Notes under the pieces: generated by a model
What the model saw: only the letters and a program-made list of their open reading frames with translations
Told to the model about the DNA's origin: nothing
The model's database searches: none
Made by a program: the position numbers and the translations under genes
NCBI GenBank assembly: GCA_003415625.1
Contig: PYIU01000002.1
Coordinates: 7,440,001-7,504,000, forward strand
Direction: 5' to 3'
Length of the DNA stretch: 64,000 nt
From: Aquanectria penicillioides
Taxonomy: Eukaryota > Ascomycota > Sordariomycetes > Hypocreales > Nectriaceae
Part shown: positions 12,408 through 26,399 of the stretch, in pieces
Layout of the letters: the number at the start of each line of letters is the position of its first letter
How positions within the stretch are numbered: position 1 is the stretch's first letter

Positions 12408-15400
12408 TCCTTTCTTAATGCCTTAATACTTACCTTTAAGTAAACTAAAGGCATAATATAAAAGGAAAACTTTAAGCTTAATCTATTTAAATGTAAAGAA
12501 AATCTTAAAGAAAGCATTTAATTAAATACTTTATATCTATAATCTATTATTTAACCTATTATTATCTCTCTTTATAATTTATTTTACTTTTAATATTTAA
12601 TTTTTTTATTTTAACTTTATTATTACCTTCCTTTATAATATAGTTTTTAATTGTAATATTAATTAATATAAAATTAGCAAATAGAAATTAAAGGTTTAAA
12701 TAGCTTATAAGCAATAGTTATAATTTTATTCTATTAATTTATTAAAATTAACCCTTTTAGTATATAAAAGATTTAGCTCTTTATTTAAAGAAGTTTAAAA
12801 ATAGCCTATTAATTAATCTAAAATAAATTTATTTATTTAGTTTTAGTAATTATCTTTCTTTTAATAAAGGCAATATAGTTTAGGTTATAATTACTTTATT
12901 AAGTTTAAATAGCAATATTAATAATGTTTTTAACTATAGTATTAGCAATTATAGTATAACTCCTTTCTTTTATTATATATTTAGCTAATTAAGGAATTAA
13001 TAAAAGCAATATAAAGCACTTATAAAAACTTTATTTATTATTTTTAATAATAAGTAAATTTAAATTTATTTAATTAAATTGCTATAAAATAGCTAACTTA
13101 AATAAAGGTATTTATTAAATTAATTAAATTAACTTAATTACTTGCCCTTTACCTAAAGAGTTAATAAACATTTAATTAAATGCATTAAAATAAATAAATA
13201 TATTTTAATTAATTTAAATTTCTTTTTTAAGTATATTTAATTAAGCAATACTTATATAAATTAATAAGCTAATAGGCAATTTATATAAAGGTTAAATAGA
13301 TTTAATTATTAATTTAGGCTTAATAGTAAGTTTAAGGGCAAGAGTTTTAGACTTAAAGTATAAACTATAAAGATAAATTGCTTTAATGCTTTAACTTTAG
13401 TAGTTTAGGGCTTATTTAAAACTTTCTTCTTTATTATTACTTAAGGTAATAATAATTTTAGTAAATTTATTAATTTTAATAGAAAATCTATTTATTATTT
13501 AATATCTATAGATTTAATAGTATTTAATTAAATTATTAGCTAAAGAATAGTAAGGCAATTAAAAGCTTAATAATAAAGGTAGATTTATTTAATAGCTATT
13601 GCCTTAAGGATTAAATAGCTTTAAAACAATTTAATATTTATTTTTAGGAGTTTAATAATTAACTCCCTTTTAGCTTATTATATAATAATCTTTTAAATTA
13701 ATATAAAGCTATTAAATATTAAAGGAATTATTTTAAAATCTTAAAATATAAATAGATTTTTAGGTTTTAATAAATTTTATAAGCTTATATTAATTAAAGA
13801 ACTTTCTATTAGTAATATTAAGTTTATTAAAGATAATAGTACTAATAAAGTCTTGCATTTAATTAGTATTTAAAGCAATTAATTAAGTACTTTTCCCTTA
13901 TTTGCACTTAATAAAAACTTAATTATAATATATTAATGCTAAAAGGGGATTATTAATAGTATTATATTTACTATTAAAGATTAAGGGCTGGATTATAAAG
14001 TATTTAATAATTAAAGTTTTAATAAGTTTAACTATTTTATAGATATTAAGGAAGAGAAAGAAAGTATTTAAAAAGCTATATTTTTAATTTTTAGCTTATT
14101 TAATAATAGGTATAATAAAAACTAAGAAATTATAGGGCAGCCCTATTTTAGTTATAATCTCCCTTTATATTATAGTAAGTGCAATAGCTTATTTATTTTA
14201 AAGGATATTAGCAGTATTATAAATAATTAAATGCTTTAGCTATTTATTTTAAATAAAGAAGCTTTAATAGATAGTATTAATAAAGTAAATAAAGCTAATT
14301 AATAGCCTTTTATTATATATTGCTTATTAAAACTCTATAGGTATAAAATTAATTAAATATTTAGTCTTTTTAATGTTTATCCCTTTTAATAAAAGCTTAT
14401 AAAAGAAGCTCTTTTACTTTTATTTATTCTTTTTAATTTTAATGCTTATAATTAAAAGATTAGTTTAGTAAATTATAAGGATATTAATAGATCTATAGGT
14501 AAGAGTAGTAAAAAGAGCTTAAATACTAAAGTTTAAGGCTATTTCTTTCTTCTATAGGTTTTTAAATAAATCCTATAAATCTTAATAATAGAATATTTAG
14601 GCTTAATAAAAGTTAAAAGGGAAGTCTTTAAAGCAATTAATATTAATAAGCTAAGAATTTAAATTGCTTTTATTACCTAAAATAAACTAAGTTTTTAATT
14701 TATTAAACTAATAATTTTAATTTATTTAAAAGTAAAATAGTATAGATTAACTATTAAGTAATTAATTAAATATTTTAATAGTATTTTCTTTACTAAAAGA
14801 AAAGAAATCTTTAATTCTGCCTTTATTTTAAATAACTCCTTTAGCTATATAGAGGTCTTTACTTAATATTAAAAATTGCACCTTTAAAGTAGTTATACTT
14901 AAGGTTGCTTTCTTTAGCCCTATTATAAAATAAAGTAAAGATTAATAAAGAGTTTAAAAGCTTATAATTAAATGCTTATAACTTAAAAGATAAAGATTAT
15001 TAATATTTTATAGGTATTATAAATAAAGTTAAAGTAATATAACTTACTATAAAATTATTAAAAAGAGGGAAAGAGTTATAAATATAAAGTAAATTAATAT
15101 AACTTAAGTGCTTTTATTTTTAGTTTAATATTATTTAAGTAAATTACTATTTTAATATTTATATATATATAAATATTAATAAGTTTCTTAAAATAATATA
15201 TTTTTTAGTATTTAATAAGAATTTTATTAGTATTTAATTTCTACCTTAAATCTTAAGGGTTGATTTTCTATTTATTATAAAAGCATTATATTAGCCCTCC
15301 CTTTTATTCCTTCTTTTTTAGCTTATTATTCTTTACTTCCTTAATTTTTTATACCTTTAATTATTACTGCAATTTTTATTCTTTATTTTATAATAGCTTT

Positions 15401-17278
15401 ATATTATAATAAGCTTAAGTCTTTTGCCTTTATACTTTATAATTATCTCTTTAATATATATAATCTTACTATTAGCTATATTTAGGCTTTTAAATTCTTT
15501 TATTAATGCTCTATTTATTAATATATCTATAATAGTTTCTTTTATAAGGCTTTAACTAATACTATTAATATTACTATTAAATAATTAATAAATATCTTTT
15601 TTTATATTACTTTTTAACTATTATTTTTATTTAATAATTAATTAAATACTTTTAGATTTAATAATACTTTAATATTTAAATTTATAGCTTTTAAGCTTTT
15701 AATTAATTTAGCTAGCCCTTATATATTAAAATCGCCTTTAAGAAAGATAGTAAGTAAATTAATTATAAACTTATTTAATAGTTTATTTTATAATTGCTAT
15801 TTTGCAATTTAATACTTTATTCTAAAATAGATCTTCTTCTTTAGTGCTAACTTTAGTCTATATATATCCCTATAGAATAGGCTTATTTAATAGAGTACTT
15901 TTTAACTTAATTACTAACTTACTTTAAGTATATTAAGGCATTTATTATTGCCTTTATTAAATATACTAACCCTTTTATATATTATAAATATATTTAATTA
16001 TATACTTCTATAGTTTTTGCCTATAATAAATATATTTTTATTCCCTTTTATATATATATTTTAGTATTAAATTATATAAATAGCTATTATATTAATTATA
16101 TTTAAAATAGTTAATTTAAATATAAATAAAGCTTCTTTTATAAATATTAATTAAAGGGTTTTTATAAAGGCCTTTATAACTTTCCTTTAGGTAATATAGA
16201 TATTATTAATAAGTTTACTTAACTATTAACTTTTATAGTAGATTTTCTTAGGCTAACTACTTGCCTATAAATTGTATGCAATTTTCCTATTAATAATATA
16301 GCTAGTAATTATTAGTTAATTAAGTAAATATAAAAAGTATTTAATTAAAAGTATAAAGTAAGTTTTAATTAATAAAAATAATAGTTTTTAGCTTATTTTT
16401 TAATATAAATTAATTAAATATAATTTTTAATTTATTAATAATAATTTAATAAATAGAAAATAGTACTATAAAGCAATTAATTAAATATTTCTATACCCTT
16501 TAAGGCTATTACTATTATTATATTGTTTTAATAACTTTAAAATTTAATTTCTATTAAATATATTTAAATTTTTAAATTTTTATAAATATTAATATTTTAT
16601 TTTTTATTATTTTCTATATATTTTTATTTATTTTTAAATAATTTTAACCCTTTTACTATAGTTTTTAGGCATTTCTATTTTATTTTTATTGATTTTTAAT
16701 ATAATTTTTAAAGTTTTTAAATAGATTTTTAAGGGATTTTTAGGGATTTTTAGCATTTTTTTAGGGTTTTTAATTAATTTTTAATTATTTTTATTTAGTT
16801 TTATTTAGTTTTATTATTCTTTTATTTACCTTTAATTGCTTTTTATTTTACTTTTTTACTTTATTTTAAATAGCTTATTTTTTTTTAATATAGTATTAAT
16901 TTTAATATCTTTATTTCTTTCTTTTTAACTTTTAGTACCCTTTTTTTAATAGTAACTTAATTATTTTTAGCTTAATACTATTATTAATTATTTAATTAAT
17001 TGCTTACTATATTTTAGTATTGTATTTATTAATTATTATTTATCTTTAAAATTTAAACTTTAATAATCTTTTTAAGCCTAATATAAATATATATTATAGT
17101 ATTATTATTTAAGCTTTTTATAGCATTTAAATTAAGTTTATTTTATTTTTACTATTCTATAGATCTAATTTATATTTAATTAAATACTTCCCTTTCTTTT
17201 TTTACCTTTAGTAATACTTTTTAATTTATACTAAAAGTCTCTTTATTATCCTTACTTACTTACTATCTATCTTTATCC
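12408..17278 (-). other. Long 3' region of gypsy-2 copy 1 without identified function
   Basis: About 4.9 kb lie between the integrase end and the 3' LTR, the same as in copies 2 and 3 (31360-36222, 38670-43540). I could not match it to gag, pol, env-like or chromodomain sequence. All three copies preserve it colinearly, so it is an inherent part of the element. RIP hides any reading frame. Confidence 0.6.
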
Positions 17279-18925
17279 TTTATAAACTTCCTTAATTAAT
17301 TACTATAGATTGTACTAAAAAGCTTAACTTTATTTATAGTATTAAAAATATAACTCTTTATTTTATTAAATGCATTAGCAATTCTATAAAGGCTTAATTA
17401 ATATAGCTTTATCTTTATAATATAAAATATATTCTTTTAATTTTATATATTATACTAAAAAACTAAATCTTTAATAGCAAAAGGCTCTTTATATAGCCTA
17501 TATTAATTCTTTTTAATCTTTTTATTAGCAATTAACCTTTAGAATATAATTATTTATTGCCTAACTTCTTTTATATCTTTTTGCTTTTACTTTAGGATTT
17601 TAATCCTTTACTTAAATAGATCTTTAATAAAGATTATATTATTTTATTTAATTAAATGCTATATAGGCACTTTTATTTCTAAAGAAAAGATTGGCTTCTA
17701 TCTATAAAGCAAATAAAAAGGTAATCTTCTATATAAGGTATAGATAGCTACTCTTTTAGCTAATAAAGCTATTAGTAAAATATTTATTTATTTTCTTTCT
17801 TTTTTACCCTTTTTCTTTAGGAAACTTATTATAGTAATATAATTACCTTTAATAAATCTATTTACTTTAGGGTTATAAGTAAAAGTATTAATAACTTCTA
17901 TACTAAAGCTATTAAAATCTTTAAGAATCCCTTTTATAATCTCTTTTTTATTATTAATAATCACTCTTTTTAGCATTTTATATTAATAGTGCAGTTTTTT
18001 AAGGAATTTTATAATATAGTAACTATTTAATTTTAAGATTAATTTAGCCTTTACCTATCTATAAAGGTTATATCTAGCTTTTAGTATAAATTTAAATCCT
18101 TTATTAAAAGGTATATACTATTTATTAAAATAAATCTTTATTATTAAGTAAATAGGCTTAATAAATATAAAGGCTTTTATTAATCTTTAGAGAATATATA
18201 TTTAATATATTAAGCACTACCTAATAGCTTTTATAATGCTCTTTTTTATATTTTACTAATAGTACCTTTTAAAAAAAAGTGCATAAATAATATTATAACT
18301 ATAATACCCTTTATTAATATAGTATAATTTAATTAAATCCTTTTAAATATCTTCCTTTTTTATAATTAACCTTAAGTTGCCTCTTTATTTTTTAGCCTTA
18401 ATCTATAAATAGCTACCTTTTATAAAGTATTTCTTAGCCTTTAGCTATAAGTATTAGTAATTCTATAGGGTAATATCTATTAGCCTTTTTAATAAAAGTA
18501 AGTATTTCTTTAATTATAATAAAGGTCTATTATAATTCTTTTTTAATTTTATTAATTTATTTTTAATCTTAATAATATTAAAATAAGCATTAATAAACTC
18601 TTTAATATTACTTTTAGCCTTTTAGTTTATTTAATTAAATGCTCCTAAACAAGCTGCATAGCCGCTGGCCTTAGCATCTACTGCCATCAGCTACCTAAAG
18701 TCACAATAGAGGGACACAACTCACTGGCCTGATCCCGGCACAGACCCTCCTCCCCATCTCTCGCCATCCGCGTAACACATGTAGAGCAGGGCAGATCCCG
18801 CACCGCCCCCAAGGATGGCTCGGCACCCCCTGCCCTAGCGCAGCCAGCCTGGCGTCTTGGCATCTATACAAGCGTCAACATAGGAACCATAACGGGCCCG
18901 CAGCATACACAAACCGTTATAATCA

Positions 18926-19015
18926 TGGTCGTGGTCATGGTTATGGTCGTCATCATTATCGTCGCCGTCGTCATTATCGTCATTGTCGTCGTTATCGTCG
19001 TAGTCGTCGTCCTCG
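18926..19015. repeat. Imperfect GTC/ATC trinucleotide tract
   Basis: About 90 bp made of TCG, TCA, TTA and GTC-type triplets in one register. One minus-strand frame reads it as an Asp/Asn/His-rich string of low complexity. It is best taken as a microsatellite-like tract inside the 909-bp insertion. Confidence 0.75.
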
Positions 19016-19219
19016 GCTACATACAATCAGCATAGAATAGCAACAGGAACAGTAATCGGCGCTCATATAAGTCGGGTATCCTGTGCGAACGATGCGTTAG
19101 CGAAGCGCACACTTAAAGGCAATAGGAAGCTCTTATAGAGGCATATAAGGAAGGAAGAAAGGAAAAGGAATTAGGCGTGCCTATAAAGATTGAGAAATAA
19201 TAACAATAGCACTTAGATA

Positions 19220-19243
19220 GCTAGCAGCCGGCCGGCTGCTAGC
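19220..19243. repeat. 24-bp perfect palindrome
   Basis: The half-site GCTAGCAGCCGG is followed directly by its reverse complement; all 12 base pairs match. It is GC-rich, in sharp contrast to the surrounding 40 kb. It lies in the 909-bp insertion and could form a cruciform. Confidence 0.9.
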
Positions 19244-22200
19244 CGGCGCTGGATTGGCGCCCCACTCCTTGCAATAGGCCTATAGCATAGACAATCTGGG
19301 CCCATTGCGGGCCCCACTTTCACCCTACTTACTAACCCTACAATTAGGTGAATGGGATATTTTAGTGATAGCACTAAACTAACTTCTAATCTAATGCCCC
19401 TTTATAGAGGACCTGCAATAGGCCTAATATTATATTAAATAAAGGTTTTTACTCTATTAGTATAGTTTTTTTCCTTTATTTATATAGTATAGAAGCACTA
19501 TCTACCTTATAGGTCTATAGAGTATTAATAAATAAATAAATAAATAAATGCTTTTAAACTTTTTTTAAATAGCCTATTAGCTATATTATTTTTATTTTTA
19601 GAAATATATTAAATAGTAAAGTTAAATAATAAAATATAATTAATCTATTAAATAATTATTGCATTAAGGATATTGCTAGCTTTATTATTAAGCTAGTAAA
19701 CTAAAACTTAAGAATCTATCTTTAAGATAAAGGGCAATCTATATATATAACTATAAAGGCATTTAATTCTATATAATATACCTTTATATTTAAGTTTAAT
19801 AGCATTATACCTTTATTCTATAGGAGTTTAAAGACTAAATTTATACCTTATTAAATGCCTTTTTCTCTCTATTATCTATATTAATATTATACTTTAGCCT
19901 TTTTTACTAATATTAATTATAAGAATAACCTTTTTAAATCCTTTAGAAAGGTCTAATATTACTAAAATAGAAGTAAAGGTTATCTTTTCTTTAAGAATTA
20001 CTATAGTATTAATTTATTTCTTACTTTATATCTATATAGTATTCTTTTTTAATAACTAAATAAAAGGTCTAGCAATTTAAGTATATTTTTTAACTTAAAT
20101 TTAATAGTAGTTTATAATTTCTAAAAATACTTTAATTTACTTTAGGTTATAATATCTTTTTTATTTATTAATCTTAATTACTTTTTCTTTTACTAGCTGC
20201 CTTTTAGCTATACTATATAAATATCTAATAATAATTGCAATATATTAATAGAACTTTAACTTTCCTATAGAAATTGTATATTTAAATAGCTTAATATTTA
20301 AAAGAGTTTTATTTAAATTAATTAAATGCTTTAAGATAAATTTCTATATACTAAAGAGTATCTCCTTTTTATTATATTTAGTCTTTAGTTCTTTAATAGC
20401 AATATTATTTAAAAAGGCTTAATAGACTTTTAGTAATAAATTAAAAAGAATTTTAATTATAATCCTTAAGAACTATACTATTAAATTGGTTTTTCCTTAT
20501 AGTAAAGTATATATTTTAAAAAGCTTTAGTAATATATTAAAAGTTATTAAATCCTAACTTTTCTTTATTAAGGAAATTTAATTATATTTTAAAAAGAAAT
20601 CTAAAAGAATTAGAATTTTATATATTTTAAATTTAGCTAAAAATTTATTAGCTTCTAAAGGAATTAATCTATTTTATATTATATATATATTATATCTTTT
20701 AACTAAATTAATTAAGTAAAGTCTACTATCCTTTTTTACTATTAGTATATATAGGTTTTAATAGATAGTATAAGATTCTTAAAGGATTTCTCTCTTTATT
20801 TAAGTTTTTAATAATTTAATAACCTTCTTTTTTAATCCTTTAGGGATTAAAATATTTTCTATTTATTAAGCTTTATATTTAATTATCTTAATAATCTATA
20901 AAAGGGCCACTTTAGGGTTTAGTCTCTTATATTCCTTAAAATCTTAAGTAAGTGCCACTTCTTTATTATAGAGAATTTCTAAAAGAACACTTCTCTTTTT
21001 ATTAATAAAAATCCCTTTTATTTAATTAATTACTTTTTAAAGTCTTTCTTTATATAGCTTTAATCTTTTAGCTATTTTAAAGAACTTAAGTATTAAAAGC
21101 TTTAAGTATTTAAACTTCTCTTTAAGGTCTCTCTTTACTTTCTTCTACCTTTTCTCCTTTTAATATAAATCCCCTTTAGGGATAAATCTATTTAATAAAA
21201 TATTATCTTTAGGATATATTTTATTAGCTTTTTATTTATATATTATATTAATAAATACTACCTTTTTTCTTTAATATATAGCTAATTATAGCTTTTTTTT
21301 TATTTTTATTATCTTTATATAGTTAACCTTTAATTAATTCCTAACTATTAATTAAATTATTGCTTTTATTAATGCCTTATTTAATTATTTAATTAAATGC
21401 TTATTATTATTTTCTTTTAGACTTTATAATTTTATTAATCTAAAAGAACTTTAGGAATTTATCTTTAGTTGCTTTAAGTAATCTCTATACTCCTTAAGGC
21501 ATTCTATTTAATATTTTTAGTAATAGGCATAATAATCTTAATTAAGCTAAATTAATATTATAAAAGCATTTCTTCTTTTAGAAATATATAATTAAATATA
21601 ACTTTAGTAGCCTTAATAAAAGGCATTTCTAAAATAAAAGGAATAAAAATATATTCTTTTAAAGCAATATAAAATCTCTATACTATTTAAATATTTTTAA
21701 GAAATAGCTTAATATTTACTTCTTTATATATTTAGATTTAATTATTAAAATAGAATATAGTAAAAGCTTTTATAGGCTTTACTTTTAGCTTATATTTTTA
21801 TATTATTTTATTAAAGATAATATTTCCTTTTAATCTAAAATCTACTAAAGCTTTTTAAGTTATTCTATTAAGGTTACTTAACTTTATTTAAATTTTTAGC
21901 AGTTTTTAGTATTAAGCTAAAGTTCTTTAATGCTATTAGTCTAAAATATTTATATAAACTATTAAATGCATTTAATTAAATATAACTTTTCTCTTTTTAA
22001 TTATTATATAGTTAATATTAACTTTATTAATACTTTTTTAATTCTTAATAAAGTATTCTTTAGGCAATAGTATATAATAAGGTTTAAATTCCTTTTTAAT
22101 TAATATACTATTAATACTATATTGCTTAGCAATATAATTAAAGTACTTCTTTAAAAATATTGCTTTTAGATTATTAATTGTAATTAGATTAATAGCTTGC

Positions 22201-24193
22201 TAAATCTATCTCTTTTTAAGTAAGAATTTAGGTTTTATTTATTTAATTTCTTTTATTTCTTTTATATAATTAAAAACTATTTTTAAGATATTATTACTTA
22301 AGGAAGAGTTAAGAGTAATTAAATCCTTAATAGTTATTTAAACTTTTAATTTTATTACCTTTTTATAAACTTATCTTTTTATTTAAATAACCTTAAGTAT
22401 TTAATTAAAAGCATTTTAATCCTTTTCTTTAAGGATAATATTAATAATCTCTTTATTTTTAATAAATTCTTTATTTATAACTTAAATAGAAAATTAAATT
22501 TCTTTTTTCTTTTTTTAATTAGCTAATTTCTCTTTTAATTTTACTTTTATATATTTTATAATATTAATTTCTAATATAATATTAGCAATAAAAGGGTTAT
22601 TAATTAATTCTATAGCTTAATTATTAATAAAAATGCAATTAACTTTAGGTTTTTAAGTCTTCTTAAAGGAATTTCTATTAAGCATTAAGAAGCTATACTT
22701 TAATTAATTAATATACTTAAGGAAGTCTTTAATTAAATACTTTTTTTTTTTAGTAATCTATTATTTCTATACATTTAGCTTATTTACTATTATAACCTTA
22801 GCTTAACTATAAATTTTAAAGGTAGAGAATTCTAAAATCTATAAAATAATTATTTTTTTTATTCCTTTTTTAATAGTAAGCTTATATATTAGTTTTAAGG
22901 GTAATAAGAGTTTCTATTGCCCTATTTAAATAAAGCTAGTATTGCTATTATAGTCTATAAATCCCCTTCTTTTATCTTTTATAAAAAGTAAGCAATAGTT
23001 TAGAAAATGCCTTACTTCTATATAATAAAAGCACTTTAGATCTCTATTATAACTTATATTAATATAGAAATTATAATAGGGATATATATAATTAAATTCT
23101 TTTATTTAATTAAGGTTATTTTTAATTAATAATAATAATTCTATTTTTAATTAATTAATCTTTTAGTATATAATTCTCTTTAACTCCTGCAATTTATTTA
23201 TAATATTTTAGGCTATATTAATTTATAGCTTTTTTATTCTTTTAGTAAAAAGACTTAACTCCCCTTTTAAGCTTTAAATAGAGTTAAGAAACTTAAGCTT
23301 TTAATATTAAAGCTAATTTTAATAAATAAAAGGTTTTTTAGTTTTTCTAAAATATCTAAAGTTATTATTCTTCCTTTCTATTTAAAAGATTTAGATTCCT
23401 TTTTTAGCATTAAAGAAGTTCTTAATTAGCCTAATTATCTTTTTATACCTTATTATTCTTAAGGTATTTAGGTATTTCCCTTTTTATTAATAGATATTAA
23501 TAATAATATTTTTTAATATAATATTATAAATAGCTTAAGCCTATATTATAAAAGCCTTTTAGCTAATAGAATTTACTTTTCTATTAAGTTAGGCATACTT
23601 TATAAGCTATTAAAGGATAACTCTATACTTTATAGATTAAATTAAAGTTATATTTATTTACTAAAGCTTATTTTTAAATAGATTTAATTAATTTAAATTT
23701 TAGTATTTAAAGGTTTTTAAGAGGTTTTACTTTATAGTAGCTTAATTATTGCTTTTTAATAAGTTTATAATATCTTAAAACACTTTAAAGGTTATATAGT
23801 ATATAAAAGCTTTACCTTTTATACTATTTATAACTTTTTAGCTAGTTATAAATCCATTATATAATCTAAAGAAATATATAATATTCCTTTTATTAAAAAT
23901 TATATTAAGCAATTAAATAAAAGTAATAATTGCTTTTATTATTTTAGCTAATATATTTAATTTATTTTTTTTAGGAATATTAATATTAATAGTATTAATT
24001 AACTTAAAAAGAATAGTTAAAAATTATTAATTATATTAACCTTCTTTACTTTTAATAGGGCTTAAGGGTTTAATTATATTTAATTAAATATTCCTTTTAT
24101 TTTTTTATTTAAAGGCATTAATAAATTATAGTTATTAAGATTTCTATAATAAGTATTTTAGTATATATATATAGAAAAGTATAGGCTAGCTAT

Positions 24194-24576
24194 TAAGTTA
24201 AGGTTTAAGGTAATATAGATCAATCTATTATTAGATTAATTAGGAAAATAAAAGGGACCTTAAAGATATAGGAAATAAACAGGCAGTTTTCTTTAATTAA
24301 TTTTTATTTTTAAAATTTTAAATTCCTTGCATTTAGACCCTATTAAAGTCTTAATGCAGCCCCTTATAATATTACTTTATTTATAACTTTCTACTTTATT
24401 TTCTTTCTTTTTTTTCTTTAAGGGACACTCTAAAGCATTTAATTAAATGCTTTAACACTCTTTTAAATTATTTGCAGCTACTTAAAAAGGCTATTTAGTC
24501 TTTAATTGAACTTGCTTACTCTATACCCTTTTGGGTAGGGTATATATTTTGGCTAATATCTCTATCTATTAATACA
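24194..24576 (+). repeat. 5' LTR of gypsy-2 copy 2
   Basis: 383 bp. Its plus-strand start TAAGTTAAGG corresponds to TGAGTTGGGG in unmutated form. Its inner end keeps the ...TACA that shows the family terminus to be a standard ...CA. Internal sequence with a possible primer-binding site follows at once, but RIP prevents assigning a tRNA. Confidence 0.88.
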
Positions 24577-26399
24577 TTTAGAGGTTACAATAAAGAGAAG
24601 CCTTTAAATTATTTAAAAAGACACTAAAGTATTTAATTAAACTTTTTAGTAATACTTTTAAGCTATTATTAAGAACCTAAAGAAGTAGTAAATAATTAAT
24701 TATAAAGATTTAGGAATTCCTAAATATTAGAAAACCTATTACTTCTATAAAAATAGAGGGCATTAAGATTAAAAATAATACTAAAGATAAGTAAAGATAT
24801 TAATATAAATTTGCATTTTAAAAAAAGAAAACTTACTACTATAGTTAGGGCAAATATATAGAAAAATTCAATAATTTAGTATAGTGCTAATATATTAGCA
24901 TAAAGGCATATAAGGCAAAACAATAGTGCAAATAATGCATAAGCATTTAATTAAATACTTTTAAATATTAGAGTATACTTAAGACTGCTAAAAGCTTAGT
25001 TTATAAATTAAAAAAAGAAAAGAAAAAGAAAGAAAAAGATTACTTAACCCTTAATTAATTATAGGGGATAGGAAATTTTTATTATTCTTATTAGTCTTTA
25101 GACTTTAGCTAAAAGGTATATATATATACTTACTATTATTTTAATTAGCTACTTTACCTATTATTACTAACTCCAAAAAGCTAGTTTAAATTCATTAAGA
25201 TAAAGCCTTATTAAATATAATACTACTATTCCTTTTCTTTACTTTTTTTAATTATCTTAATATATATTTTAATTTATTTTATTATTTTATTCTTTTATTA
25301 TATATATATATTATTTTATTGCAATTTATAACCTTAAGAGTTAAGTAGCTAGCCTATACTCCTTTATATATATATACTAAAATACTTATTATAGAAATCC
25401 TAATAACTATAATTTATTAATACCCTTAAATAAGAAAATAAAAAGAATATTTAATTAAATGCAATTAAACCCCTTAAGCCCTATTAAAAGTAAAGGGGGT
25501 TAATATAGTTAATAACTTTTAACTATTCTTTTTAAGTTAATTAATACTACTAATACTAACATTCCTAAAGAGAATAAACTAAATATATTAGCTAAAATAA
25601 TAAAAGTAACTATTACCTTTATTTAATTGCTTAATACAATTTTTAATAGAAGGAATATTATATATTTCCTTAAATTATATAATAGATTTATAATTAGCCA
25701 AAAAGTTATAGATAATATAAAGAGTAAAGCTCTTATATACTATATAACCTTTAAAGTATCTTAAGATATTATAAACTTACTAAAAGGCAATAATTAGCCT
25801 ATTATAAAGTAGAACCTCTTAAAAACCTTTAAGTACTAAAATTTAAATTAATTAAATCTACCTAAAAATAAGCTTTAGCAAATAAATATAACTCTAATTT
25901 AATTTATAGAGTATAGAGTTATCCTTTAGTAGCTTATAAAGTATACCTAACTTAATAGAAAAGCAGATCCTATTGGCTAAAAGGCTTCTATAGTATAGGC
26001 TTAGGCTATCTATAATACTATACTAAAAAACATTATTATTAATATCTATTAATAAAAAGGGAAATACTTAAATACCTTAAGAACAATAAGGTATAAGGAA
26101 ATAATTAGGCTAATTAAGAACTTCCTTAATATTAAAAAAGAAATCTAGATCTTTTAAATAAAAGGGAAGGATAATAACTTTAGATATTTTAGGAAAACTA
26201 AAAAACCTTTTGCTTATTAAAATTAGCTTTAGCATTAAGAGCCTAAGTTTTCTAACTCTATCTAAAGCTTAAAAGGGGAGTTAAGTCTTTTTATTAAAGA
26301 AATAAAGAAGCTATAAATTAATATAGCCTAAAATATTATAAATAAATTATAGAAATTAAAGAGAATTATATACTAAAAGATCAATTAATTAAAAATAGA

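Larger units (their letters stand above)
18644..19552 (+). mobile_element. 909-bp insertion with a normal-GC core inside gypsy-2 copy 1; origin unknown
   Basis: The segment is absent at the homologous position in copies 2 (about 29990) and 3 (about 44905). TAAATGCT stands on both sides (636-643 of the 18-kb line and 19545-19552), suggesting an 8-bp target duplication. The right end is a (TAAA)n run at about 19528-19548, reminiscent of the 3' tail of non-LTR retrotransposons or SINEs. Roughly 18644-19430 has normal GC and plenty of CpA/TpG, so it escaped RIP or arrived afterwards; the last 120 bp are AT-rich. It contains an imperfect TCG/TCA trinucleotide tract and a 24-bp perfect palindrome. 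I recognise no coding domain and no clear pol III boxes. Confidence 0.7.
17279..23138 (-). pseudogene. gag-pol of gypsy-2 copy 1, RIP-degraded and interrupted by a 909-bp insertion
   Basis: Boundaries are transferred by alignment from copy 2. The RT active-site FLDD is FLNN (minus-strand codons near 20403-20409). The integrase segment containing TFTYNPKVNRFIKG is readable at about 17976-17788, corresponding to the family's YHPQANGxxERG block. The insertion at 18644-19552 falls between the RNase H and integrase parts. Nonfunctional. Confidence 0.72.

Noticed and set aside
18835..19026. Minus-strand frame rich in Asp/Asn/His as a small gene
   Set aside because: It is a translation of the imperfect TCG/TCA tract, with no start context or homologous neighbour. 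A low-complexity artefact is more likely.
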